DNA of 64,000 nt, taken from the NCBI RefSeq assembly GCF_000428485.1, contig NZ_AUAA01000019.1, positions 1 through 64,000 of the forward strand, in the 5' to 3' direction. Position numbers and translations under genes: made by a program. The DNA comes from Epilithonimonas tenax DSM 16811. Lineage in GTDB: Bacteria > Bacteroidota > Bacteroidia > Flavobacteriales > Weeksellaceae. Under the pieces are notes generated by a model. The model made no database searches. It was given only the letters and a program-made list of their open reading frames with translations, and had not been told where the DNA came from. The first letter of the stretch is position 1; every line of letters begins with the position of its first letter. Positions 50,067 through 60,988 of the stretch are shown here, piece by piece.

Positions 50067-51398
50067 TTGAAAATAAGTAAAAATATATTAAAAATAAAAA
50101 TACTACGTATCGTTAATAATGGAGTTCTTCAACATAAGAATGTTGCGGAGAAAAATAAAATTCAGGTTCTGAACGCTATTTCAATCTCTATTTTTAATCT
50201 TACATTGATTGTCACGTCTGTGTATTTATTATATGGTTTTTACTGGCAGGCTTTTTTGGACTGTATCATTTTTTCAGTGTATTATATCAATAATGATTTC
50301 ATAAAAAAGGGTCGTTTTCTGCTAGCGAAATTTCTTGGTTTACAGAGTATCATTGTATTTCTATTTTTAAGCGGTTTATTTTATAACTACCCTATTACCC
50401 TCACACATTTTTACCTAATCCCGGTGGTTGCGTGCTTGTTTATTTTTTCTGTGAAAGAGATTCATTTTATGATTTTTTTTATAGTACAACTCATAGGGTT
50501 ATTCTTTGTTCAGTCCATTTACAGTGCTGATTTGTTTCATATAAACTTAAATATTCTCAGCCAGGAAAGACAAGATCTGTTCAATGTGATATTACTTTTG
50601 ACATTGAACAGCTATTTGTTTTGTCTTGTGTTTTTTATTGTCCTGATTTTACAGACCCAAGAGCAAAAACTGAAAAAAGTAAAAAACAGATTATTTTTAG
50701 TAAAAAAATCGCTCAGAGTCCAAAACAATGAGATGCAGACTTTTGGATTGGCGGCCACCCATTCTTTGAAAACACCTTTATTCATTATCAACAGTTTCCT
50801 TAATAAAATTGAAAATAATCTGACTCATCACGAGGACAGCCATCTGAACGGTTACTATTTTAAACTCTTAAAAGAAAGTAACAGCCTCAATGAAAAGTAC
50901 TCCAACGATCTTATTTCCTATTTATCGATCTATAATGTTACCAGTGATTTGATGTTTTTTGATTTGCGGCAATTGGTAAATCAAAGCACAGAAATCTATC
51001 AAATCAAATACAAGGAAGCCAGAATCCTTAATGATATTGAGCATCTTATCATCCATTGCAATCCTTCACTTTTGGAAATAATCATCCAAAACATGGTCGA
51101 TAACGCACTGAAATACAACACTTCTGAGATTCCCACCATCAGAATCTACAAGAAGCTGGCAAAGGACCATATTTCGATATTTTTTGCTGACAACGGCATA
51201 GGAATCGGGAACGATTATGCAGAAAAAATATTCGATCCGTTCAACAGGATCAATGAGATAGAAACTTCTGCAGGTAGCGGACTTGGCTTGACGATCTCAA
51301 AACTCGCGGCATTTAAAATGAATGCTTCGCTTGATCTGTTTTATAGTACAAAAGATACTGGTTCAATTTTTAAGCTCCATATTCCAAATGAAAATTAA
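50067..51398 (+). CDS. Membrane sensor histidine kinase
   Basis: A 443-residue kinase. Six hydrophobic segments fill residues 35-195 with no large periplasmic domain. A short linker leads to DHp with phospho-acceptor AATHSLKTP (His at 232), then HATPase with N-box QNMVDNALKYN, G1 DNGIGIG, F-box KIFDPFNRIN and G2 GSGLGLTI. I start at TTG 50067 (TTG AAA ATA AGT) because the paralogue downstream begins with the same MKI...LRIV pattern; TTG 50043 is eight codons earlier. The input signal is unknown. Confidence 0.86.
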   Translation: MKISKNILKIKILRIVNNGVLQHKNVAEKNKIQVLNAISISIFNLTLIVTSVYLLYGFYWQAFLDCIIFSVYYINNDFIKKGRFLLAKFLGLQSIIVFLFLSGLFYNYPITLTHFYLIPVVACLFIFSVKEIHFMIFFIVQLIGLFFVQSIYSADLFHINLNILSQERQDLFNVILLLTLNSYLFCLVFFIVLILQTQEQKLKKVKNRLFLVKKSLRVQNNEMQTFGLAATHSLKTPLFIINSFLNKIENNLTHHEDSHLNGYYFKLLKESNSLNEKYSNDLISYLSIYNVTSDLMFFDLRQLVNQSTEIYQIKYKEARILNDIEHLIIHCNPSLLEIIIQNMVDNALKYNTSEIPTIRIYKKLAKDHISIFFADNGIGIGNDYAEKIFDPFNRINEIETSAGSGLGLTISKLAAFKMNASLDLFYSTKDTGSIFKLHIPNEN

Positions 51399-52710
51399 AA
51401 GATACAAATACCTGCTTCTACTGAGGATTGTGAGAATTATGTATATTGGTTTTCATAAAGACAATTCTGAGGAGACCAATGGAAAGGTCATTTTCGTAAA
51501 TATCCTTAATCTAAGTTACATTGCAAATCAATTTGTTGCGACGATACTCTATTTGTTGATAGGCGTTTATAATAGTGCGATCTATTCTTTGATATTGATG
51601 CCTACCCCATTTTTGGTATACTATTTCAACTATAAAAGGCAGTATCTTTTATCAAAATTTTTAATTTTCTTATATTATAATGTGATCATTTTTATCACTT
51701 TTTGCTACTTTTCGCATCCTTACCTATCTTACTACTTTATCCCTGCAATTATAAGTTCTGCAATTGTTTTCGAAAAAAAAGAGCTCAAATACTTACTCCT
51801 GATTAACTTTGTATCCTTCTCATTAATGCTCATAGCAAACACAGGATTAAAACAATATCTTCCACTTTATTATCAAGATACGACGAATGGAGAAACAACA
51901 GTCATTATCTTAATTGTTCACATTAATTTTATTATAGGGCTCCTTTTTGTGTACGCCTATTATATGCATCTGAAGATCAAAAGATTGATAAAATTCAACA
52001 AAACACTGAAGGATGCAAAGTTGAAATTGAAAAACCAAAGCAATGACTATTTTCAATTTGCCGAGGCGTCCAGTAATTTTTTAAAATCACCGATTTATAT
52101 TTTCAATACGTTTATAGGGAAAATTGAGCAAGGCTTGTATGAAAAAAAATCTTATGAAGACCTAAAACCCTATTTTACAGTGATCAAAAAAAGTATCGAG
52201 GAAGAAGAAAAATTCATTAATAATATGTTTGATTATAATAAAATCATTCTCACGATTCCCCAAAAAAAGAGTATCAATATCAGCCAAATCATTGAAGAAA
52301 GTTTAGAGGTTTTCAAAAAACCAAAAGCCAACTTTGCTTATACGATCCCACAAGATCCAGTAGAGCTAAAAATAGATGGTGGATTATTGACTAAACTTGT
52401 CCATATTATTGCTGAAAATGCTTACTATTATAATGAAAATGAGACCAGATTGTTGGCTATCACTTATCATCTGGACAAAGACAGTCTTGGCATTCATTTT
52501 AAAGATAATGGCATTGGGATTAATCAATCATACAGTGAGAATATTTTTAAACCCTATGTCAGGATCAATAAGACAGAGCATGTACACGGAACCGGTATCG
52601 GTTTATTAAAAGCGAAAAAAATAGCTGAACTGATTGGTGCACAGTTTTTTTTAGGAGAAAGCAATAATTCAGGAACTACATTCCAACTACTTATAAACAC
52701 AAAAGAATGA
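51388..52710 (+). CDS. Histidine kinase paralogue lacking the phospho-acceptor histidine
   Basis: A 440-residue paralogue of the preceding kinase with the same six-helix membrane domain. In the DHp box the aligned motif is ASSNFLKSP, with Asn230 (codon AAT at 52075) where the first kinase has His. The HATPase domain looks intact: AENAYYYNENE, DNGIGIN, NIFKPYVRIN and GTGIGLLKAKK. So ATP binding is likely but autophosphorylation is not. It starts at ATG 51388, overlapping the first kinase by 11 bp, and overlaps the response regulator gene by 4 bp. Confidence 0.85.
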   Translation: MKIKRYKYLLLLRIVRIMYIGFHKDNSEETNGKVIFVNILNLSYIANQFVATILYLLIGVYNSAIYSLILMPTPFLVYYFNYKRQYLLSKFLIFLYYNVIIFITFCYFSHPYLSYYFIPAIISSAIVFEKKELKYLLLINFVSFSLMLIANTGLKQYLPLYYQDTTNGETTVIILIVHINFIIGLLFVYAYYMHLKIKRLIKFNKTLKDAKLKLKNQSNDYFQFAEASSNFLKSPIYIFNTFIGKIEQGLYEKKSYEDLKPYFTVIKKSIEEEEKFINNMFDYNKIILTIPQKKSINISQIIEESLEVFKKPKANFAYTIPQDPVELKIDGGLLTKLVHIIAENAYYYNENETRLLAITYHLDKDSLGIHFKDNGIGINQSYSENIFKPYVRINKTEHVHGTGIGLLKAKKIAELIGAQFFLGESNNSGTTFQLLINTKE

Positions 52711-53348
52711 AAGATAACAAAATTAAAATTGCCTTTGTAGAAGATAATCACCTTTTCTATCAAGCGCTAAAGCTGCTGCTGTTCGACAGTGAACAATTTG
52801 ACATTGTAGGGATGTTTTCTAATGCAGAATCGTGTATTAAAGATTTTCCGTACATTCATCCGGAGATAGTTTTAATGGACATCAGTCTTCCGGGAATGCA
52901 CGGTTTGGAAGCTGTTTCTATCATAAAAAAAGATTATCCAAACACAAAATTAATCGTTCTGACGGTCTTGGAAGATGATGAAAATATTTTTAATGCTTTG
53001 AAAGCCGGCGCTGATGGCTATCTACTTAAAAGAGATTCTTTAGAAAAATTGACCGAAAATATCATGGTGATACAATCTGGCGGAGCTGCTATCGCACCAT
53101 CTATTGCGAAAAAGATCGTCGATTATTTTAGAGTTGTTAACAGCAACACTTCAGAAATTGAAACATTGAGCGAAAGAGAGTTAGAAGTTCTCAACCATAT
53201 TTCAAATGGCCTTCTAAATAAAGAAATCGCAGATAAATTATTTTTATCCGTAGATGCGATCAAAAAAAATACGCAAAGTATCTATCAAAAGTTACAAGTA
53301 AGAAATCGCACGGAAGCTATAAAAAAATATTTTGATTACAAGAAATAG
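52707..53348 (+). CDS. NarL/LuxR-family response regulator
   Basis: A 213-residue protein. REC domain residues 1-120: acidic pocket FVEDN, phospho-acceptor Asp in IVLMDISLPG (near 57), VLTVLEDD (Thr) and YLLKRD (Lys). A LuxR-type HTH lies at 150-210: LSERELEVLNHISNGLLNKEIADKLFLSVDAIKKNTQSIYQKL. It follows the two kinases by overlap (ATGA) and is the likely common output. The REC domain retains all the usual residues. Targets are not visible. A 14-bp-stem terminator ends the operon. Confidence 0.92.
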   Translation: MKDNKIKIAFVEDNHLFYQALKLLLFDSEQFDIVGMFSNAESCIKDFPYIHPEIVLMDISLPGMHGLEAVSIIKKDYPNTKLIVLTVLEDDENIFNALKAGADGYLLKRDSLEKLTENIMVIQSGGAAIAPSIAKKIVDYFRVVNSNTSEIETLSERELEVLNHISNGLLNKEIADKLFLSVDAIKKNTQSIYQKLQVRNRTEAIKKYFDYKK

Positions 53349-53360
53349 ATCTTAAAAACA

Positions 53361-53392
53361 AAAAATCCTGAAAATTGCTTTTCAGGATTTTT
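53361..53392. terminator. Bidirectional terminator between the regulator and atpC
   Basis: Perfect 14-bp stem AAAAATCCTGAAAA / TTTTCAGGATTTTT with loop TTGC. Confidence 0.9.
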
Positions 53393-53412
53393 GATGTATA
53401 TGAGTTGGAAAT

Positions 53413-53694
53413 TTATTCGCAAAGAATAATTCCTTTATCATTGTTGAATTCTAAAACACCACTTTTGATCTCGTACGAGTAAGCACTTTTAGTTTCTGTT
53501 TCTTTGGTCAGGTATTTCTCAAAAGAACCATTGACTTTATCAGTATAGATCTTCACTTTTCCACCAACCAAAGCAGATACGATAGCTGCGTGATTTTTAT
53601 AGATTTGGAACTGCCCGCTTTTTCCTGGAAGAAGAACAGATTCTACTTCGCCTTCAAAGATCACAAATTCCGGAGTTAAAATTTTTATATTCAT
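53413..53694 (-). CDS. atpC: ATP synthase F1 subunit epsilon
   Basis: A 93-residue protein with only the N-terminal beta-barrel domain of epsilon (MNIKILTPEFVIFEGEVESVLLPGKSGQFQIYKNHAAIVSALVGG); the C-terminal inhibitory helical hairpin is absent, which is common in Bacteroidota. It lies 55 bp downstream of atpD and is read with it. In this phylum the pair is separate from the main atp operon, consistent with what is seen here. Its start is ATG. Confidence 0.93.
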   Translation of the reverse strand: MNIKILTPEFVIFEGEVESVLLPGKSGQFQIYKNHAAIVSALVGGKVKIYTDKVNGSFEKYLTKETETKSAYSYEIKSGVLEFNNDKGIILCE

Positions 53695-53699
53695 TTTAA

Positions 53700-53748
53700 T
53701 TGGCTTTTAGCTTTTGGCAAATAGCTATTGGCTATCAGCAATCAGCAA
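53700..53748. repeat. Low-complexity GGCTTTTAGC / GCTATTGGC tract
   Basis: TTGGCTTTTAGCTTTTGGC, then AATAGCTATTGGCTATCAGC and AATCAGC: reiterated words resembling the inverse of 19176-19216, between atpD and atpC. Confidence 0.4.
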
Positions 53749-53749
53749 A

Positions 53750-55327
<1,578 letters not shown>

Positions 55328-55402
55328 TTATCATATTTAAAATTAAAAAATGTCAAGACATAAAATCTTGACATTATAATTATTATTGAACATAAAACTT
55401 TA

Positions 55403-56053
55403 CTATTCCTTAACTAATTTCTTAGAAATTACAGCTCCACTTTTCATCGTAAACGTGATAAAATAATTCCCTTTTGAAAGCTTTGAAACATCTATAGATT
55501 TCACCGAAGCACTACATTGTCTTTCTATTTTCCCGGAAAGATCTGTTATTTTTAAACTTGAAACTTCTTCTGAAAAATGAAGGATATCTTTTACAGGATT
55601 AGGAAAGATATCTATGTTTTTATTTTTTTGTTCGAGATCATTTGTGCTTAGTGATATTGTTCCAGTAAAGGGTGTTGTGAAATCTAAAGTTGCTGAATCT
55701 TGCATTAACGAAGCCTGATAAAGACAACCTTGGAAAGTACTTCGATAAATTTCTACTTTAAGGGTGTAATTACCGGACGCAGACGAAATATCTATATAAA
55801 AATCATTATTAGGCGCTTGACCTCCATCAAAAAGATAATGATCATAGCAAACTTTAAGTGTAACGACATTTCCGATTGTTTCAGTTGTATAAGAATTATA
55901 ATCTGTAAAACCTCCACCATCGATTTTTACATTTACTTTTATTTGGCTTTCATTTATTTGTGTAATGTTTAATCCAGAAATAAAGAAATATTGTTCCGCA
56001 GATAATTTTCCAGTAGTGAAAATTATTATAAAAATTAAAAGTATGTTTTTCAT
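55403..56053 (-). CDS. T9SS type A sorting domain-containing protein
   Basis: A 216-residue exported protein: signal peptide to LSAEQ, then a beta-rich domain of about 120 residues, and a C-terminal Por sorting domain. The latter begins with IDIFPNPVKDILHF and ends GNYFITFTMKSGAVISKKLVKE, the standard T9SS pattern (PNP start, G-x-Y-x-x-x and a terminal K-x-x). So it is secreted through the type IX system. It follows the broken subtilisin by 11 bp and is probably its operon partner. Confidence 0.85.
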   Translation of the reverse strand: MKNILLIFIIIFTTGKLSAEQYFFISGLNITQINESQIKVNVKIDGGGFTDYNSYTTETIGNVVTLKVCYDHYLFDGGQAPNNDFYIDISSASGNYTLKVEIYRSTFQGCLYQASLMQDSATLDFTTPFTGTISLSTNDLEQKNKNIDIFPNPVKDILHFSEEVSSLKITDLSGKIERQCSASVKSIDVSKLSKGNYFITFTMKSGAVISKKLVKE

Positions 56054-56064
56054 AATAATAGTAT

Positions 56065-58015
56065 TTATTGTTTGATTAAGGTTTTTGAATCTACGACGTT
56101 ACCATTTACAACCAATGCAATGGTGTAAATGCCAGGCAAATAGTTGCTAAGGTTGATAGTAGTTTCCTTTGTATGTAGGTCTAAATGAAAAGTATTTACT
56201 GAACCATTTCCTGTCTGGCTTGCAATTGCTAATGATGCAGAATTGGCTTGAACTAAATTGTAATGAACATTAACAAAGCTAATTACAGGATTTGGAGCAA
56301 TAATTTCTAAAGTGCTCCTTTGGAGTGGTTCTTGGAAACCTTGTTCGCAAGGATAAGCAGAAAGTAAACTTCTTGACATCAAAACTGCTGCATGAGCATC
56401 TACCAATCCATAACCCATTTGGTTATTCCAAGTTCCATTTGGTCTATTTGAAGAAATCGTATAATTGTAAGTATCACTTCTAATTTTTTGAGACGTTTGC
56501 TCGATAATGTCTCTTACTTGTTGCCCTGATAAACATGGATTAACAGATAAAATCAAAGCAGCAATTCCGGAAACATGTGGTGCTGCAAAAGAAGTTCCCT
56601 CCTCTTCTATAATGTTTTGTTCTGGACTTGTTGTCCAAATTCCAACACCTGGAGCGACGACATCTAATTTATCTCCATATCCAGACTTAAACCATCTACT
56701 ACCAGTTTGTGTTACACCTCCCACCGTTAAAATTCGATTATCAAAATTACCCGGATAAATCATAGAAGGACCATTATTTCCAAAATTTCCAGCTGCAAAT
56801 ACAACCAAAGATCCTTTTCCATCACGACCGTTTTCAATAGCATTCATAATTGCTTCTTCTAATAATTCACTATCTAACCATCCAGCATTTGAGAACCAAA
56901 AACAATTGATTATGTCAGCATTTTCCATTTCCCAAGCCCAAGTAATACCAGAAGCAAGTTGTGCAGAAAATGTACTTGCCACAATACCCTCAATAATGTC
57001 ATTTTTTAAATCATGGCTAATTGGGATAATCTTGGATTTTGGAGCAACTCCAACTAGTTGTTATTGTTTCTAACAGCACTTATTATGCCTGCCACACGTG
57101 TTCCGTGGGGTCTTTCTACGATATAAACACTTCCAGCTGTGCCTGATTTTGCATCATATCCTGCACTACCAATATTTGGATTCAAATCTAAATGAGGGAA
57201 ATAAATACCGTTATCTACAACCGCAACACTAATGTTCTTACCCTGAGAAATCCGCCAAGCTTCACAAGCATTAATATCAATAGCAGGATTTGAAGTATTT
57301 TTCAACCCCATTGTAAACTAAAATTGGGATCATTTGCACATATTCTTGCATCATTATTACTACCGTCATCCACTGGAATTTTATTTCCAACTTCTGTACT
57401 TTCAATACTAGGATCTGTAGAAAAATTTAGCATAAAAGCAGGATCGACAGCTTGAAATAATCCGGTTTCGTAAAATTGATTTCCTAGTTCTAACGAAGTA
57501 TTCGTGTTTCCATTCGATACTGCCATTATATACCATTGTGGCATATGAGGAACTTGTTTAATAATTTCTACATTTTTTTGTAATGCTATTTGTTGCAAAA
57601 CATTAAAGTCATTTGTGTTTTTAAGTTTTACATAAAAATGTTTAGAAATCCCAACAGGTTCTGCATCTCCGTTTTCAAAAAACAAACCTACGTATTCTAC
57701 GTTAGGAAGTTGCTTTAACTCACCGAGCTTTTGATTATAAGCTAAAGTATTATTAGGCTCAGTGCTTAATTCCAGTTGAGCAAATTTTTTGTTTTCAGAA
57801 CTTCCATCTTCAACCAAAATATAATCTTCAACACCAATGTTTGCAGTAGAAGATTTTTGAAAATTTTCATTCGTAAAAATATTAAATGATTTTTTGTGAG
57901 GAGTAAGATATTTCTTTTCTCCCTTGTAGTAGTAGTAGTAGTAGTAGTAATTACTTTGTGCATTTGATAAATTAACAATTGCAAATAACAATAATAAAGA
58001 AGCAACTTTTTTCAT
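56065..58015 (-). pseudogene. S8 subtilisin-like protease with T9SS tail, two frameshifts
   Basis: Three fragments form one protease of about 640 residues. 58015-57302 encodes the signal peptide, a poly-Tyr stretch and an inhibitor-like propeptide. 57311-57054 holds the catalytic Asp (VAVVDNG) and His (PHGTRVAGI). The rest has the catalytic Ser (GTSFAAPHVSG) and a Por C-terminal domain (LEIIAPNPVISF to SKTLIKQ). At 57306-57309 (CCCC on plus) a missing G gives the first frameshift. At about 57054-57056 a missing base turns NNNLVGVAPKSK into a stop. Either real decay or sequencing error; all catalytic residues remain. Confidence 0.88.
57926..57949. repeat. (GTA)8 trinucleotide repeat encoding eight Tyr
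   Basis: Eight GTA units on plus, reading TAC on minus, giving Y8 directly after the signal peptide of the subtilisin-like protein. Confidence 0.95.
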
Positions 58016-58149
58016 AGGCTATAAGTTTTAATTAGTTTAGCGTAAATATAACAAAATTCCAAAAATTACCTATAAATTATTAACAATTATATAAATAATT
58101 GTTTAAATTTAACAACATATAGATAATTTAAACTTTGTTAAAAAAAAGA

Positions 58150-58157
58150 TACTTTTG
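58150..58157 (+). promoter_or_regulatory. Putative -7 box of ribF
   Basis: TACTTTTG (TAnnTTTG), 20 bp before the TTG start at 58178. No riboswitch-like structure (FMN element) is seen. Confidence 0.4.
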
Positions 58158-58177
58158 CAAAAGCAAAATTTCAGCAA

Positions 58178-59104
58178 TTGAAAATCATCAGCGATTTTAA
58201 CGATTACCACTCCAAAACACCACTGGCATTATCATTAGGAATGTTTGACGGTGTTCATCTTGGACATTTATCTATTATTAATACCTTAAATGAAATTGCA
58301 AGAAGTGAAGATTTGGAATCTGCAATTTTAAGTTTCTGGCCACATCCAAGAAAATTCCTGAATCCTGACGATAATGTAAAAATGCTCAACACGCTTGAAG
58401 AAAAGTTGGAATTGCTGGAAAAAAGTGGAATTCAGAACATATTTCTTAAAACTTTTGATGAGGATTTTAGAAATCTTACAGGATCAGAATTCTGTGAACA
58501 GGTTTTGGTTGACAAACTGAATGTAAAACATATAATAATTGGCCACGATCATACTTTTGGGAAAAATAAAAGTGGAAATTTTGATTTGCTGAAATCACTT
58601 TCAACCGAGTTGGACTTTAAGGTGAATCAATTGGAAGCCGTGCAATCTGAGGACCTTAATATAAGCTCCACAAAGATCCGTCTGGCGCTTTTGGATGGAC
58701 GAGTTGCTGATGCTAATAAAATGTTGGGTTACAGTTATCCTTTGACCGGAAAAGTGATCCACGGGAAAAAATTAGGAAGAACAATAGGTTATCCGACAGC
58801 GAATATTGATGTTCCGGTAAACAAGCTGCTTCCAAAAAGTGGTGCATACATCGTAGAAGTTTGGATAGAAAACGCCTTCTACAAAGGAATGTTGAGCATC
58901 GGAACCAATCCTACTGTCGATAACGAAAATGAGACTCTGCATACAGAAGTTTACATCTTGGATTTTGATCAGGATATTTATGGTACAGAGATCACTGTGA
59001 GATTCAGAGATTACCTTCACGATGAGATCAAATTCGAAGGTTTGGAAAAGCTGATTGAAAAGCTGGATTTGGATAAGAGATTGACTGAGGAATTTCAGTT
59101 TTAA
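58178..59104 (+). CDS. ribF: Bifunctional riboflavin kinase/FAD synthetase
   Basis: A 308-residue RibF making FMN and then FAD. The N-terminal adenylyltransferase domain has SLGMFDGVHLGHLSII and IIGHDHTFGKN, and SSTKIRLALLDG at the domain boundary. The C-terminal riboflavin kinase has GKVIHGKKLGRTIGYPTANI and SIGTNPTV with HTEVYILDFD. The length is standard. Start TTG at 58178, since conserved sequence begins at once and no ATG is present. The 3' end overlaps the convergent yjbR-type gene by 4 bp. Confidence 0.95.
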   Translation: MKIISDFNDYHSKTPLALSLGMFDGVHLGHLSIINTLNEIARSEDLESAILSFWPHPRKFLNPDDNVKMLNTLEEKLELLEKSGIQNIFLKTFDEDFRNLTGSEFCEQVLVDKLNVKHIIIGHDHTFGKNKSGNFDLLKSLSTELDFKVNQLEAVQSEDLNISSTKIRLALLDGRVADANKMLGYSYPLTGKVIHGKKLGRTIGYPTANIDVPVNKLLPKSGAYIVEVWIENAFYKGMLSIGTNPTVDNENETLHTEVYILDFDQDIYGTEITVRFRDYLHDEIKFEGLEKLIEKLDLDKRLTEEFQF

Positions 59105-59454
59105 CTATTCAAAATTTCTTCTCTAATTTTCTTGGTCAAAGATTTGAAAACCAAGTCATATGAATGATCGATCAATTTGAAGATCAAATCCTGTTTCAGG
59201 CCTTCACAAACGACTGAATTCCAGTGGGTTTTATTAAGGTGAAAAGCACCATTGATCTGATGGTACTTCTCACGCAGCTCCTCACTCCACTCAGGATCGG
59301 CTTTTGCAGAGAAAGTAGCTGGATGCCTTTCTATGGGAAGAAAAACAAATATTTTCCCGCCAACCTTGAAGACCAAAGTTTCCTGATCGAAAGGAAAAGC
59401 CTCCGTCACTGCTTTTTTTCTCAAACAATATTCGCGGATCTCTTCTACTTCCAT
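59101..59454 (-). CDS. MmcQ/YjbR-family protein
   Basis: A 117-residue protein of the YjbR (MmcQ-like) family. It has EAFPFDQETLVFKVGGKIFVFL with the family DPxxxVFK/VGGK pattern, and WNSVVCEGLKQDLIFKLIDHSYDLV near the end. The fold resembles a DNA-binding double-wing, but no target or enzymatic activity is established. No export signal. It converges with ribF. Confidence 0.85.
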   Translation of the reverse strand: MEVEEIREYCLRKKAVTEAFPFDQETLVFKVGGKIFVFLPIERHPATFSAKADPEWSEELREKYHQINGAFHLNKTHWNSVVCEGLKQDLIFKLIDHSYDLVFKSLTKKIREEILNS

Positions 59455-59465
59455 ATATTAAGAAA

Positions 59466-60128
59466 CTAAAACTTAAAAGTATTTTTTGGCAATTCTTTGT
59501 TTATTTCTATCTTATTGATAGTCATTACATAATCACTGTCTTTTTTAGGCGAAGACGATTCGATTCTGTAAGACATCAGTAGATTTCCTACTTTTCTGTA
59601 ATCAGAATACGTTAAGATCTCGTCTTTTTTGATCTCACGAAACAGCATATAATTTTTAACATCAAAGTAATAGATGGTCTTGTTCACATTTTTCATCAAT
59701 TCGACCTTGAAATAATATTGTTCTCCTATTTTCTCTTTACCAAGAAACTTGGCTTCAAAACCTTTATTTTCCCAATCGATAAAATCGTTATCAAAGTTTT
59801 CCGGAATGTAATCATTGTACTGCTGAAGCTTGTTCTGAGCATAATTCATGGCGTAACCATTCTTTCCATCATAACCTTCTACAGGCGTTTCTTTTCCAGC
59901 TACAACCATTGCTGTTTTACTGAGATTGGGGCGCTGCTGATAGATTTTGATCGGATATTCATCATTGATGCCCAATGTGACTCGGCCTTGGATCTGTACT
60001 GTATTGAGAAGTTTCCAATTGGTAAGACCTCCGGAATGATCGATGTTTTTATCGATGATATCTTTAGCTGTCTGTGCAGTTATAAAGTAAGAAAATATAA
60101 TAGCAAAAAGGACAATAATTCTTTTCAT
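59466..60128 (-). CDS. Periplasmic LolA-like protein
   Basis: A 220-residue exported protein (signal to FITAQ). The mature part is a half-barrel with repeated beta-strands: GRVTLGINDEYPIKIYQQRP, EGYDGKNGYAMNYAQNKLQQ, then FKVELMKNVNKTIYYFDVKNYML and SYRIESSSPKKDSDYVM. The pattern fits LolA/LppX-like outer membrane lipoprotein-sorting proteins. Its own lipid cargo is not known. It lies 11 bp upstream of the yjbR-type gene on the minus strand. Confidence 0.72.
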   Translation of the reverse strand: MKRIIVLFAIIFSYFITAQTAKDIIDKNIDHSGGLTNWKLLNTVQIQGRVTLGINDEYPIKIYQQRPNLSKTAMVVAGKETPVEGYDGKNGYAMNYAQNKLQQYNDYIPENFDNDFIDWENKGFEAKFLGKEKIGEQYYFKVELMKNVNKTIYYFDVKNYMLFREIKKDEILTYSDYRKVGNLLMSYRIESSSPKKDSDYVMTINKIEINKELPKNTFKF

Positions 60129-60217
60129 TCAAAAATTTTAGGATTTCAAAGATAGGTTTTTTCTAAGTTTATCAACTTTGCGGTAGTATTAATATTGGTA
60201 AAAAAGATTTTAATCAT

Positions 60218-60943
60218 TTAGATCAGTCGTTTTGCTTTTTCCAAGTCTTCAGGTGTATCAATCCCAACACCAATAAAATCTGTTTCTATGAGCTTGATTC
60301 TCATTCCATTTTCGAGATATCGGATACATTCAATTTTCTCAGAGATTTCCAAAGGGGTCATCTCCAGAGAAGAAAATTTGATCAAAGCTTCTTTTCTGAA
60401 CGCATAAACACCGATGTGTTTGTAATACTTGACTTTATACGCCAATTCTCTGTGAAAAGGAATCACAGAACGGCTAAAATACAGTGCAAACCCGTGATTG
60501 TCTGTGATCACTTTCACATGATTCGGATTCTGGATCTCCTCGGAATCTTTCAATTCTATCTTCAGTGAAGCCAAAGAAATTTCCTTTCGGTTATCCTCAG
60601 AAAAGACATTGATTAGCTGTTTCAAAGGTTCTTTTTTGAGGAAAGGCTCATCACCCTGTACATTGATGACGATATCACAATCGATATCTTTTACAGCCTC
60701 TGCAATCCTGTCACTACCAGTCTCGTGTTCGCCTGTCATCACAGCTTTTCCACCATTTTTGGAAATTTCGGTAAAGATAATGTCAGAATCTGTCGCCACA
60801 AACACTTCGTCGAACAAACCAGTTTCCAAGACATTCTGATAAGTGGTCATGATAACGGTTTTGTGGCCCAAAACTTCCATCAGTTTCCCAGGAAATCTAG
60901 TAGAATTATACCGGGCCGGAATGACTGCAATAACTTTGTTCAT
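60218..60943 (-). CDS. kdsB: 3-deoxy-manno-octulosonate cytidylyltransferase
   Basis: A 241-residue enzyme activating KDO with CTP for lipopolysaccharide core synthesis. Nucleotide-binding [14 protein letters not shown] at the N-terminus, [10 protein letters not shown], the metal and substrate region [20 protein letters not shown] and the C-terminal [13 protein letters not shown] are all conserved. Starts at ATG 60943 (an upstream TTG is in frame but unneeded). Cytosolic. Unlinked to the RES/Xre genes upstream. Confidence 0.95.
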   Translation of the reverse strand: MNKVIAVIPARYNSTRFPGKLMEVLGHKTVIMTTYQNVLETGLFDEVFVATDSDIIFTEISKNGGKAVMTGEHETGSDRIAEAVKDIDCDIVINVQGDEPFLKKEPLKQLINVFSEDNRKEISLASLKIELKDSEEIQNPNHVKVITDNHGFALYFSRSVIPFHRELAYKVKYYKHIGVYAFRKEALIKFSSLEMTPLEISEKIECIRYLENGMRIKLIETDFIGVGIDTPEDLEKAKRLI

Positions 60944-60988
60944 CAATGTTTTTTATTGTTAAAAAAGGAATTTAAAAAATTTTAATTT

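Noticed and set aside
57926-57949. Short tandem array as a possible CRISPR or phase-variation switch
   Set aside because: It is a pure trinucleotide repeat with no spacers. Changes stay in frame, so it does not act as an on-off switch.
58016-58177. FMN riboswitch upstream of ribF
   Set aside because: No conserved FMN-element segments or multi-stem layout are seen; only an AT-rich promoter region.
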